From: CAVSWN01 sp046728115
GTDB lineage: Bacteria; Acidobacteriota; Vicinamibacteria; Vicinamibacterales; CAVVIG01
NCBI GenBank assembly: GCA_046728115.1
Contig: JBKPDW010000308.1
Coordinates: forward strand, 1 to 15,331
Length of the DNA: 15,331 nt
Direction: 5' to 3'
Part shown: positions 6,722 through 13,858 of the stretch, one piece after another
How positions within the stretch are numbered: position 1 is the first letter of the stretch
Layout: the number at the start of each line of letters is the position of its first letter
Translations under genes and position numbers: made by a program
Notes under the pieces: generated by a model
Databases searched by the model: none
Seen by the model: the letters and a program-made list of their open reading frames with translations, nothing else
Told to the model about the DNA's origin: nothing

Positions 6722-7447
6722 TCAGTCCATATCGCTCGCAAGCGCCGTAGCCCGACGCAGCAAATCCAACTTACGGCGTCGTGCCTCGACCAGGTGGCTG
6801 CTCAGATAACTGTTGGACGGATCGGCCGCGAGCGCTTCGCGAGCCTGGCGGATCGCCTCGTCGATCGTCGTCAGGTTGTGCTCGACGATGGCGATCGTCG
6901 CGGTGTCGAGCCGTCCGCGCCCCAGCTTGAGCGCCTGTTCGAGATCCGCGACCGCCGCGTCGTACTGCTGATCGGCGAGCGCGACTGGTTCAGCGACTCC
7001 CTCGGCAAAAGGCTGGCGCTCCACGACCGACGATGCCGTACTCTGTGGATCGACCGGGCGCGAGGCCTCGGCCGATCGCGCCATTTCGACTGCGCTGCCG
7101 CGCGGCAGCGACCATACGAGACCGCCAGATACAGCCGCGATCAGCAGGCTCGCCGCCGCGAGTTGCGGCAACGTGAACGTGACGTGTCTGGGTGTGCGCA
7201 ACAGGAACGGCATGACGTTCGCGGACGCACCCTCGATCCGGGCACTGATGCCGGGCCATAAATCAGCCTGGGGGGGCCGCGGTTCGAGCCGACCTGTGCG
7301 CTGCACGACCGCTCGCAACTCGGCGAGCACTGCAGCGCACGCTGGGCATCCGTTCAGGTGCGATTCAACCGCCAGCTGTTCATCCGGCGGCAATTCGCCA
7401 TCGAGATAATCCGACAGCCTGTCCGTGAACTCTTCGTGGTGACTCAT
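6722..7447 (-). CDS. Anti-sigma factor with zinc-binding (ZAS) domain, single TM
   Basis: A 241-residue membrane regulator. The cytoplasmic N-terminus (1-50) is a ZAS-type anti-sigma domain with His30-x3-Cys34-x2-Cys37 (HLNGCPAC), which in this family clamps the cognate ECF sigma factor. One TM segment lies at about 92-114. The extracytoplasmic part has a disordered stretch (about 118-158) and a helical hairpin (about 160-240, YDAAVADLEQALKLGRGRLD and a matching second half) that resembles TPR-like sensor domains of anti-sigma factors in soil bacteria. Its start overlaps the sigma stop by 4 bp (ATGA, 7444-7447), so the pair should be made in fixed ratio. The signal released or proteolysed upon stress cannot be read from the sequence. 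Confidence 0.93.
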   Translation of the reverse strand: MSHHEEFTDRLSDYLDGELPPDEQLAVESHLNGCPACAAVLAELRAVVQRTGRLEPRPPQADLWPGISARIEGASANVMPFLLRTPRHVTFTLPQLAAASLLIAAVSGGLVWSLPRGSAVEMARSAEASRPVDPQSTASSVVERQPFAEGVAEPVALADQQYDAAVADLEQALKLGRGRLDTATIAIVEHNLTTIDEAIRQAREALAADPSNSYLSSHLVEARRRKLDLLRRATALASDMD

Positions 7448-8007
7448 AAGCCGCTCAAGTGTTTCCGCATCAACATCCGCGCCCTGTGCAGCTGCCGCTT
7501 CGACGTGCCGCTCGTGATGCCCAGCAGCGCGGCGATTTCGCGGTGCTTGTGTCCCTCGACGTCGTGCAAAATGAAAATCTCACGGGCGCCCTCGGGCAGC
7601 TGTTCGATCGCAGCTTCGAAATCGACCCGCAGGTCCGCGCGAGCCGGCGCAACCATCACGTGGTCGAGCGCCGCGGGGTCGTCCGTCACCCGCTCGCGCT
7701 GGATAGCGAGCGACCGCCGGCGCTCGATGACAACGTTCACAGCGAGGCGATGCAGCCAGGTGCTGAACGCCGATTCGCCCCTGAACTGACCCAGCTTCTG
7801 CCAGGTCCGCACGAAGATGTCCTGAGTCACCTCGTCCGCGATCTGGCTGCCGAGCATGCGGCGCGTCAAACTGTGAATCCGCGAGACGTGCAGCCGGTAG
7901 ATCCGCTCGAAGGCAGACGCGTCTCCGCTGGCCGCCAGCGCCACGTCACTGTCGATTCGGTTCTGTATCAGCGCATCGCCGCCGAACGCCATTGCAGCGG
8001 TTGTCAC
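7444..8007 (-). CDS. ECF-type RNA polymerase sigma factor (RpoE-like)
   Basis: A 187-residue two-domain sigma factor. Region 2 spans about 32-98 (AFERIYRLH, then DEVTQDIFVRTWQKLGQFRGES, FSTWLHRLAVNVVIERRR), the core-binding and -10 recognition part. Region 4 spans about 128-186 with the helix-turn-helix EGHKHREIAALLGITSGTSK that reads the -35. Regions 1.1, 1.2 and 3 are absent, as expected for ECF factors. The GTG at 8007 is taken as start; it has AAGGG close upstream (only 2 nt spacing). The ATG at 7992 (residue 6) is an alternative that loses no domain. It overlaps the anti-sigma gene by 4 bp. A promoter-like motif of the ECF type lies 19-44 bp upstream, consistent with autoregulation. The regulon beyond this operon is unknown. 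Confidence 0.95.
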   Translation of the reverse strand: MTTAAMAFGGDALIQNRIDSDVALAASGDASAFERIYRLHVSRIHSLTRRMLGSQIADEVTQDIFVRTWQKLGQFRGESAFSTWLHRLAVNVVIERRRSLAIQRERVTDDPAALDHVMVAPARADLRVDFEAAIEQLPEGAREIFILHDVEGHKHREIAALLGITSGTSKRQLHRARMLMRKHLSGL

Positions 8008-8025
8008 GGCCCTTACAAGCGATTG

Positions 8026-8051
8026 GACGGGCTCAGCTTACAGGAAGGTTG
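8026..8051 (-). promoter_or_regulatory. Candidate ECF-sigma autoregulatory promoter
   Basis: On the minus strand a CAACCTT box (8051-8045) is followed, 15 bp later, by CGTC (8029-8026). An AAC-containing -35 and a CGT(C) -10 at this distance is the general form of ECF promoters. Initiation would fall near 8019, leaving only about 12 nt before the GTG at 8007. The 116-bp gap between the reductase and sigma genes has no other obvious promoter. The assignment rests on motif form and position only. Confidence 0.5.
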
Positions 8052-8123
8052 ACTCGGAGGTGCCAGGTGGCGGGACGGATAGGCGAAACGAGGCGAGGGA
8101 GGTAGCCACGAAGGCATGCCGGG

Positions 8124-9299
8124 CTAGTCGGCGGTCGGTTGTGGCTCGTTCCAGCTCGTCCTGCGGCACGTCGTGCCGCTGACGAGGGATTGGGCGAAAT
8201 ACAGGCCTCCCAGCAGCAAGCATTCCGCGAACGTCGCGCCACGGGAGTAGCCGTAGATCAACGGCCGCCAGAACACGGGATTCTCCAGAAATCTCATCCC
8301 TTTGTCCGCGTTTCGGTAAAAGCGGGTCGAAATGGCCCAGGTGAGCGCGGTGTCGGGTAGGACCGACCGCCACAAGCGTCGGTAATACGACCGGTGCGAC
8401 CGCCGGCCACGGGCGACCTGACAGGCCGTCACGCCCGCCAGGCGGCCGCTCTCTATCGCGTGATAGATACCTTCGCCGGTCTGCGCGTCCGCAAACCCGC
8501 CGGCATCTCCAACGATATATACGGGCACTGACGGTGTCCGAAGCCGGAAGCCGCCGACGGGAACCGTGTGGGCTTCGAATCCTTCCAGCGGATCACCCGT
8601 AGGTAACGCATCCTTGGACGCCATGTAATCCACGAGACACTTGCGCAGGTTCTTCGAGGTGGCCGCCAGGGTGTACAGACCGATCGACAGGTGGTCATCT
8701 TTCGGAAAAATCCAGCCGTATCCGCGCGGTATGACGCCGTAGTCGAAGCACGGCACGAACCGCTCGCTGGACGCGAGACGGGCTCGGGCGACGTTCACCT
8801 CCACGGCCGCTGCGACGCCCCGCGGCTTCGAAATGCCGAATGTCCTGTTGACGATGCTGTAGGCGCCATCAGCGCCGACGAGTTGCGGCGCGGACAGCAG
8901 TCGTTTCGTCGTCCGGACACGGAACATTCCGTCATAGACGATATGTTCTACGCGCTCGCCATCCAGGAATTCGAACCGCTCACGCTCGCGATTCTGGCGG
9001 ACGAGATCATTGTCGAACTCGGGACGGCACACAAAGAACACGATGGGATTTGAGCCGGAGAACCGGTTGATGCGCTTTCCCCAGAGGTTGAACTCGACAT
9101 TCCTGGAGGTCCGCCGGACGGACGGACTGACGTCGAGCGCAAGCGCGCGCTCGGCCTTGGGGGTCATCCCGCCCGCGCATGGTTTGGTCCTCGGAAATCG
9201 ACGCGCGTCGACTTGAACGACCGTCAGACCGCCATCCAGCGCGATCCGGGCGGCGTTCGAGCCTCCCGGACCGGCGCCGACGATGATGATGTCGTACAT
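8124..9299 (-). CDS. Geranylgeranyl-reductase-family FAD-dependent oxidoreductase
   Basis: A 391-residue flavoprotein. The N-terminal Rossmann motif is GAGPGG (8-13) in MYDIIIVGAGPGGSNAARIA. KPCAGGMTPKA (39-49) matches the conserved Cys-Gly-Gly loop of this family, and GADGAYSIVNR (142-152) and GDAGGFADAQTGEGIYHAIESG (264-285, quoted in part elsewhere) are the second and third FAD-contact regions. Relatives saturate polyprenyl chains (chlorophyll, archaeal lipids, menaquinone) or act as halogenase/hydroxylase-like enzymes. The substrate here is unknown; a role in quinone or isoprenoid reduction is an inference. A slightly hydrophobic C-terminal region (about 342-375) may touch the membrane. 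It starts 35 bp after the RND gene stop, across a small hairpin, and has no visible Shine-Dalgarno before its ATG. Confidence 0.9.
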   Translation of the reverse strand: MYDIIIVGAGPGGSNAARIALDGGLTVVQVDARRFPRTKPCAGGMTPKAERALALDVSPSVRRTSRNVEFNLWGKRINRFSGSNPIVFFVCRPEFDNDLVRQNRERERFEFLDGERVEHIVYDGMFRVRTTKRLLSAPQLVGADGAYSIVNRTFGISKPRGVAAAVEVNVARARLASSERFVPCFDYGVIPRGYGWIFPKDDHLSIGLYTLAATSKNLRKCLVDYMASKDALPTGDPLEGFEAHTVPVGGFRLRTPSVPVYIVGDAGGFADAQTGEGIYHAIESGRLAGVTACQVARGRRSHRSYYRRLWRSVLPDTALTWAISTRFYRNADKGMRFLENPVFWRPLIYGYSRGATFAECLLLGGLYFAQSLVSGTTCRRTSWNEPQPTAD

Positions 9300-9309
9300 G
9301 GCAGGGATT

Positions 9310-9330
9310 CAGGGGTTAGGGCAACCCCTG
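9310..9330. other. Perfect 8-bp stem-loop between the RND and reductase genes
   Basis: CAGGGGTT (9310-9317) pairs exactly with AACCCCTG (9323-9330) around a 5-nt loop. It lies in the 35-bp gap downstream of the RND stop and directly before the reductase ATG. No T-tract follows on the minus strand, so it is not a standard intrinsic terminator. It may stabilise the 3' end of the pump message or reduce translation of the reductase gene. Confidence 0.6.
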
Positions 9331-9334
9331 CCCT

Positions 9335-12300
9335 TTAAATCCGCTCAACCGCCGGCCGATTTGTGCGTCGCACCAGCCGTTTGAACGCCGCGGCGGGGCT
9401 CCACTCGCGGAGATCGTCGAAGTACGAGTACACGACCGGCGTGACGAGGAGCGTCAGCAGCAGGCACAGCATCTGACCGCCGATGATCGTCACCGCCATC
9501 GATGCGCGCGAACCCGCGCCGGCGCCGCGGCCGAGCGCGATCGGAATCATGCCGGCGACGATGGAGATTGTCGTCATCAGAATCGGGCGTAGCCGCACGT
9601 GATTGGCGGCGATCAGCGCTTCGTGACGCTCCATGCCCTGCGCACGCAGCGTATTGGTGTAGTCGACCTGCAGGATCGAGTTCTTCTTGACGATCCCGAA
9701 CAGCATCATCAACCCGATGGCGCTGTAGACGTTGATCGTCATGCCGAACGCCATCAGGGCCAGCAGCCCTGCCGGCAGGCTGAGTGGCAGCGACGTCATG
9801 ATCGTCAGCGGATGCACGAAGCTGTTGAACTGCGACGCCAGCACCATGTAGATGAAGATCACGGCGAGGATCATGGCGATCGTGAAGTTGTTCGACGCCT
9901 CGGCCAGCGTGCGGGCGCTACCGCCGAACACCGCCTGGTAACCGGGCTTGAGGTGCAGCTCTTCCACCTTGGCGCGCGCCGCTGTGAGCACTTCGCCGAG
10001 CGGGCGGCCCTGGAGGTTGGCGTTCACCGAAATCTGCCGCTGCCGGTTGTAGCGATCGATGGAGGCGGGGCCCGATTCGTGCGAGAGCTGTGCGACGTCG
10101 CTGACACGCACGGTGCGGCCGATGCCCGGGATACCATTGGCGCCGCCCCCGCCGGTGCCCGGGCCAGGGTTGATCAGCAAATCACCCATGGTCGCGGGGG
10201 TGTTCCGGTACGGCTCGTCGAGGCGCAGCACGACCTTGAACTGATCGTCTCCGTCCTTGTACTCCGATACTTCCTCGCCGCCGACGAGGGTTCGAAGGTT
10301 ATTGGCGAGCGAATCGATGTTGACACCCAGGTCGGCAGCGCGGGCGCGGTCCACGTTGATGCGGAGTTCGGGCTGCGTCGCCTCGAAGTTGGTGTCGACG
10401 TCGACGACTCCTGGGATCTCTCGCACCTTTTCCATCAGGACGAGCGTGTACTTCTGCAACTCCTCGATGTCGGGGCCCTGAATGAGGATGTTCAAGCGAT
10501 TGAAGTTACCGCCACCGCCGCCCCCGCCGCCGGGCCCGCCGCCTGGACCTCCACGGCCCCCGCCGCCGCTCGACGCGCCGGAAATGTCGGTGCCGCCGGA
10601 GACGCTGATACGTGCGCCCTGGTACTTCCGGAGCATCTGACGGACGCGGATCATCATCTGCTGCTGCGAGGTCCCGCGCCGTTCCTCGAGCGGCACCATG
10701 GTGATATTGAAGTTCGCAAAGCCCGCATTGACGTTCTCCATGATCCGGTACATGTGCGGCAGCGCGAGCACTTCCTTCTCAATCGGTTTGACGAATTCCT
10801 CCGTGCGCGCATAGCTGGTGCCGCGCGGCAGGCGCACGTTTATGCTGAACTCGCCCTGATCATCGTCCGGGACGAGCTCTTTTCCGACTCGCGGATAGAG
10901 GAACGCCGCAGACGCGACGACCACCGCCGCCAGGGCGACCATCACGGCGCGATGGTGCAGCGACCAGACCAGCATCTTGCCGTAAAGCGCGTCCATCTTC
11001 GAGTAGAGCCCGCCCGATTTCGTGTTCGAACGATCAGATCCGGCGTCCTCGGGCTTCAGCCACCAGGCACAGAGCGCGGGCGTCAGCGTGAACGAGACGA
11101 ACATCGAAATCATGATCGCCGCCGCCGACGTCAAGCCGAAGCTGTAGAAATAGCGTCCGATCTGACCGGTCATGAACGCGACCGGCACGAAGATGACGAC
11201 GAGCGAGAGGGTGGTCGCCATCACCGCGAGACCGATCTCACGCGTGGCGTCTGCCGCCGCCTCCTTGGGTGTGACCTTCTTTTCTTCGACGAACCTGAAG
11301 ATGTTCTCCAACACGACGATGGCGTCGTCGATCACGATGCCTGTGGCGAGCGACAGCGCCAGCATCGTCATGTTGTTCAGCGTGAAGCCGAACACTTTCA
11401 TGAACGTGAACGTGCCGATAATCGAGGTGGGCACCGCCAGGGCGGCGATGATCGTGACGCGCAGGTTGCGGATGAAAATGAACACGACGAAGCTGGCCAG
11501 TAGGCCGCCGACGACCAGGTGCAGCTGGATGTCCTCGAACGACCGCCGAATGAAGCGCGACTGGTCGTTGCCGATGCTGATCTGGACGTCCTGTGGCAAC
11601 GTGGGCCGGATCTGGTTGAGCCGCGCCTGCACGCGATCGACCACCTCCACTGTGTTGGTGCCCGACTGCTTCCGGACGGCGACCGTAATGGCGGACACAC
11701 CGTCCAGTCGCGTCGAGTTGCGGATCTCCTGTACGGCGTCGGTCACCCGCCCGATGTCTGCAAACGTGATGACGGATCCGTCGTTGCGGTACGCGATGAC
11801 GATCCGGTTGAAATCCTGCACGGTGCGGATGCGTCCCATCGTACGGAGCGCCACTTCTGAAGGACCAGTCGTGAACGATCCGCCGGGAATCTCGATGTTC
11901 TGACGCGTGATCGCGTTGCGCACCTGGTCCACAGAAAGGCCATAGGCGCTCATGCGGTCCGCGTTGAGCAGCAGCTGGATCTCGCGCTTCCGCTCGCCCA
12001 TCAGCATCACCGAGCCCACGTCCTTCACCGTCTCGAGCGCCTGCTTCACCCTCTTGTCGGCGATCTCGGTCAGCTCCTTGCGATCGCGTGGACCAAAGAC
12101 GGCGAAGCTGAAAATGGGCGCCGCGTCGGGGTCGATTTTCTGAATGTTCAGTGGGCGAGTATCGCGTGGGAACTGGTTCACGATGCCGGCGAGCTTGTCG
12201 CGGACATCCTGAACCGCGGTCTCGATGTCGCGCTCCAGCGTGAACGTGATCGTGACACGCGAGTTGCCCTGGTCCGAGGAAGCGCGCAGCTCGTCGATGC

Positions 12301-12526
12301 CGCTGATCGTGTTGACCGCTTCTTCGATGCGCTTGGTCAGCTGCGTTTCTACCTCTTCCGCGCTCGCGCCCGGCAGGTTTGCGTTGACGCTGACGACGGG
12401 GCTGTCGGTCCGCGGCATCAGGTCGAGGCCAAGGTCCTCGTAGGACACCGCCCCCAGCACGACAAGCGCCGCTGTCATCATGATCGCGAAGACGGGACGC
12501 TTGACGCTGACGTCGGACAGAATCAT
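9335..12526 (-). CDS. RND efflux pump inner-membrane permease, HAE1 family
   Basis: A complete 1063-residue, 12-TM proton-driven exporter subunit. Topology follows AcrB: TM1 11-29, porter loop to about 334, TM2-7 about 335-544, second porter loop to about 878, TM8-12 about 879-1031. Proton relay residues are present: Asp400-Asp401 in TM4 (GIVIDDAIVV), Lys948 in TM10 (GIVKKNSIL) and Arg980/Thr985 in TM11 (RLRPILMTT). It should work as a trimer with the adjacent adaptor and an outer-membrane channel not seen here. Two glycine-rich stretches are unusual: 654-673, near the PC1/PC2 boundary of the porter domain, and 787-803. The ATG overlaps the adaptor stop (ATGA, 12523-12526) and has a strong GAGGGAGG six bases upstream. 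Substrate cannot be predicted; DD in TM4 supports drug/small-molecule (HAE1) over metal (HME) export. Confidence 0.95.
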   Translation of the reverse strand: MILSDVSVKRPVFAIMMTAALVVLGAVSYEDLGLDLMPRTDSPVVSVNANLPGASAEEVETQLTKRIEEAVNTISGIDELRASSDQGNSRVTITFTLERDIETAVQDVRDKLAGIVNQFPRDTRPLNIQKIDPDAAPIFSFAVFGPRDRKELTEIADKRVKQALETVKDVGSVMLMGERKREIQLLLNADRMSAYGLSVDQVRNAITRQNIEIPGGSFTTGPSEVALRTMGRIRTVQDFNRIVIAYRNDGSVITFADIGRVTDAVQEIRNSTRLDGVSAITVAVRKQSGTNTVEVVDRVQARLNQIRPTLPQDVQISIGNDQSRFIRRSFEDIQLHLVVGGLLASFVVFIFIRNLRVTIIAALAVPTSIIGTFTFMKVFGFTLNNMTMLALSLATGIVIDDAIVVLENIFRFVEEKKVTPKEAAADATREIGLAVMATTLSLVVIFVPVAFMTGQIGRYFYSFGLTSAAAIMISMFVSFTLTPALCAWWLKPEDAGSDRSNTKSGGLYSKMDALYGKMLVWSLHHRAVMVALAAVVVASAAFLYPRVGKELVPDDDQGEFSINVRLPRGTSYARTEEFVKPIEKEVLALPHMYRIMENVNAGFANFNITMVPLEERRGTSQQQMMIRVRQMLRKYQGARISVSGGTDISGASSGGGGRGGPGGGPGGGGGGGGNFNRLNILIQGPDIEELQKYTLVLMEKVREIPGVVDVDTNFEATQPELRINVDRARAADLGVNIDSLANNLRTLVGGEEVSEYKDGDDQFKVVLRLDEPYRNTPATMGDLLINPGPGTGGGGANGIPGIGRTVRVSDVAQLSHESGPASIDRYNRQRQISVNANLQGRPLGEVLTAARAKVEELHLKPGYQAVFGGSARTLAEASNNFTIAMILAVIFIYMVLASQFNSFVHPLTIMTSLPLSLPAGLLALMAFGMTINVYSAIGLMMLFGIVKKNSILQVDYTNTLRAQGMERHEALIAANHVRLRPILMTTISIVAGMIPIALGRGAGAGSRASMAVTIIGGQMLCLLLTLLVTPVVYSYFDDLREWSPAAAFKRLVRRTNRPAVERI
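10508..10567 (-). repeat. Glycine-rich low-complexity tract inside the RND permease
   Basis: Residues 654-673 of the permease are 17 glycines interrupted by one Arg and two Pro, written by GGN codons with no stop or frame change. The tract lies between ISVSGGTDISG and NFNRLNILIQG, two strands that in relatives follow each other after a short linker. It reads as an inserted flexible loop in the periplasmic porter domain. Confidence 0.9.
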
Positions 12527-13845
12527 TGACGGCCTCCCTCGTCGGCGCCGCGGCTCTCGCCACGTCCACGGCCGCGCCGTCCCCCTCCCGGCGCGCCTCC
12601 GCTGGGTGCGCCGCCTTCATCGTCGCCGTTGCCGGCGATCCGCACGTTCGTGCCGGTCGCGAGCTGATTGAGATTCGACGACGCCAGCGTCTCCGTGCCT
12701 TTCAACCCGTCGGGAATCTCCCAGAGCTTGCCCTGGTGCGCGCCGAGCGTGACGACCTGCTGCCGCGCCTTCCCCTGCTCGATGACGAACACCGTCGAGA
12801 CGCCCGCCAGCGTCGAGACGGCGTCTTCGGACACGGCCATGACGTTCTCGTCGAGCTTCGTGGCGATCGTGCCCTTGGCGAAGAACCCGGGCTTCAAATG
12901 GCGGTTCGCGTTGTCGACAACCGCCTCCACCGGAAATGTGCGCGTCGCCTGATCGACCGCGGGGCCGACGTAGGCGATCTTGCCGTCGAAAGCCTCGTTC
13001 GGAAACGCTTCCACGCGGAACTCGACCCGCTGACCGGCCCTGATGACGCCGGCGAATTTTTCCTGCACGGCGGTCTTCAGCTTCAACGGGTGCATCTGAA
13101 CGATCGTCGCCACCGGCGTGTTTTCGCGAATGTACTCCCCCGGCTGAACGAGCCGCTCGGACACCGAACCGGCCACCGGCGCCTTGATCACGGCGTCGTT
13201 CACCTTCTTTTGCGCCAGTTCGAACGCCGCACGACGGTCCTGCAGCGTGGCTTTCAACGCGTGCACGGTGTCGAGCGCGGCCTGGTAGTTGGCCTCGCCG
13301 ACCTTCAACCGCGTTTCCGCTGTGTCGTAATCGACCTGCGACATCAGGCCGCGCCCGTGCAGCTGCTCCGCCCGCTTGAACGTGCTGCGCGCATCGTCGC
13401 GGTTAGCCATTGCCTGACGCACCGAAGCGATCTGATCGTCGGGCGGCGGCTGCCGATCCCGCGTGCGATCGATCCCGAGCTGCGCCTCCACCTGGCGAAG
13501 CTGACTCTCCGCCCGATCGAGTGCGAACTGAAGCTCCTGCGGTTCGATGGTAACGAGCACATCGTTCTTGCGCACTTCGGTGCCGAGTTGAACGGGCACG
13601 TCGCGGACGCGCCCCGCGACCTCGCTGCTGATCTTTGCCTGATCGGGAGAGAGCAGCGTGCCCGCCAGATCCACCTGACGCTGAATGGACATGCGCTGAA
13701 TGCCCGTGGTCTGGACACTGATCGCGCCGCCGCCGCCCCGGCCTCCACGACCGCCCGCAGCGGAGGCATCAGGCGAGGCTTTTTGACACGCCGTCGCCAG
13801 GCCCGCGAGGACGACGACGACGATACCTGCAGAATGTGTGCGCAC
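12523..13845 (-). CDS. RND membrane fusion (periplasmic adaptor) lipoprotein, HlyD/AcrA type
   Basis: With the GTG at 13845 the protein is 440 residues: lipoprotein signal MRTHSAGIVVVVLAGLATA with lipobox LATAC (Cys20), a Gly/Arg stretch (31-40), then the adaptor fold. A first lipoyl half (about 55-105, AKISSEVAGRVRDVPVQLGTEVRKNDVL), an alpha-helical hairpin (about 108-220), the second lipoyl half with DAVIKAPVAGSV and VQPGEYI, then beta-barrel and membrane-proximal domains to about 400. The last 36 residues are Gly/Arg/Ser/Glu-rich. It links an RND pump to an outer-membrane channel. GTG 13845 is preferred because AAAGG lies 5 nt upstream and it gives a 20-residue lipoprotein signal; ATG 13890 (overlapping the upstream RND gene by 32 bp) and a longer frame from 13971 are alternatives. 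It overlaps the downstream RND gene by 4 bp. Confidence 0.93.
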   Translation of the reverse strand: MRTHSAGIVVVVLAGLATACQKASPDASAAGGRGGRGGGGAISVQTTGIQRMSIQRQVDLAGTLLSPDQAKISSEVAGRVRDVPVQLGTEVRKNDVLVTIEPQELQFALDRAESQLRQVEAQLGIDRTRDRQPPPDDQIASVRQAMANRDDARSTFKRAEQLHGRGLMSQVDYDTAETRLKVGEANYQAALDTVHALKATLQDRRAAFELAQKKVNDAVIKAPVAGSVSERLVQPGEYIRENTPVATIVQMHPLKLKTAVQEKFAGVIRAGQRVEFRVEAFPNEAFDGKIAYVGPAVDQATRTFPVEAVVDNANRHLKPGFFAKGTIATKLDENVMAVSEDAVSTLAGVSTVFVIEQGKARQQVVTLGAHQGKLWEIPDGLKGTETLASSNLNQLATGTNVRIAGNGDDEGGAPSGGAPGGGRRGRGRGESRGADEGGRQ

Positions 13846-13858
13846 GAACACCTTTCGT

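Noticed and set aside
9310..9330. Intrinsic terminator of the pump operon
   Set aside because: The hairpin is real, but no U-tract follows in the direction of transcription, so it is kept only as a stem-loop.
9599..11503. A 634-codon plus-strand open frame antisense to the RND permease
   Set aside because: It is Arg/His-rich with no recognisable domain, a typical antisense shadow of a GC-rich gene; the opposite strand carries full RND motifs.
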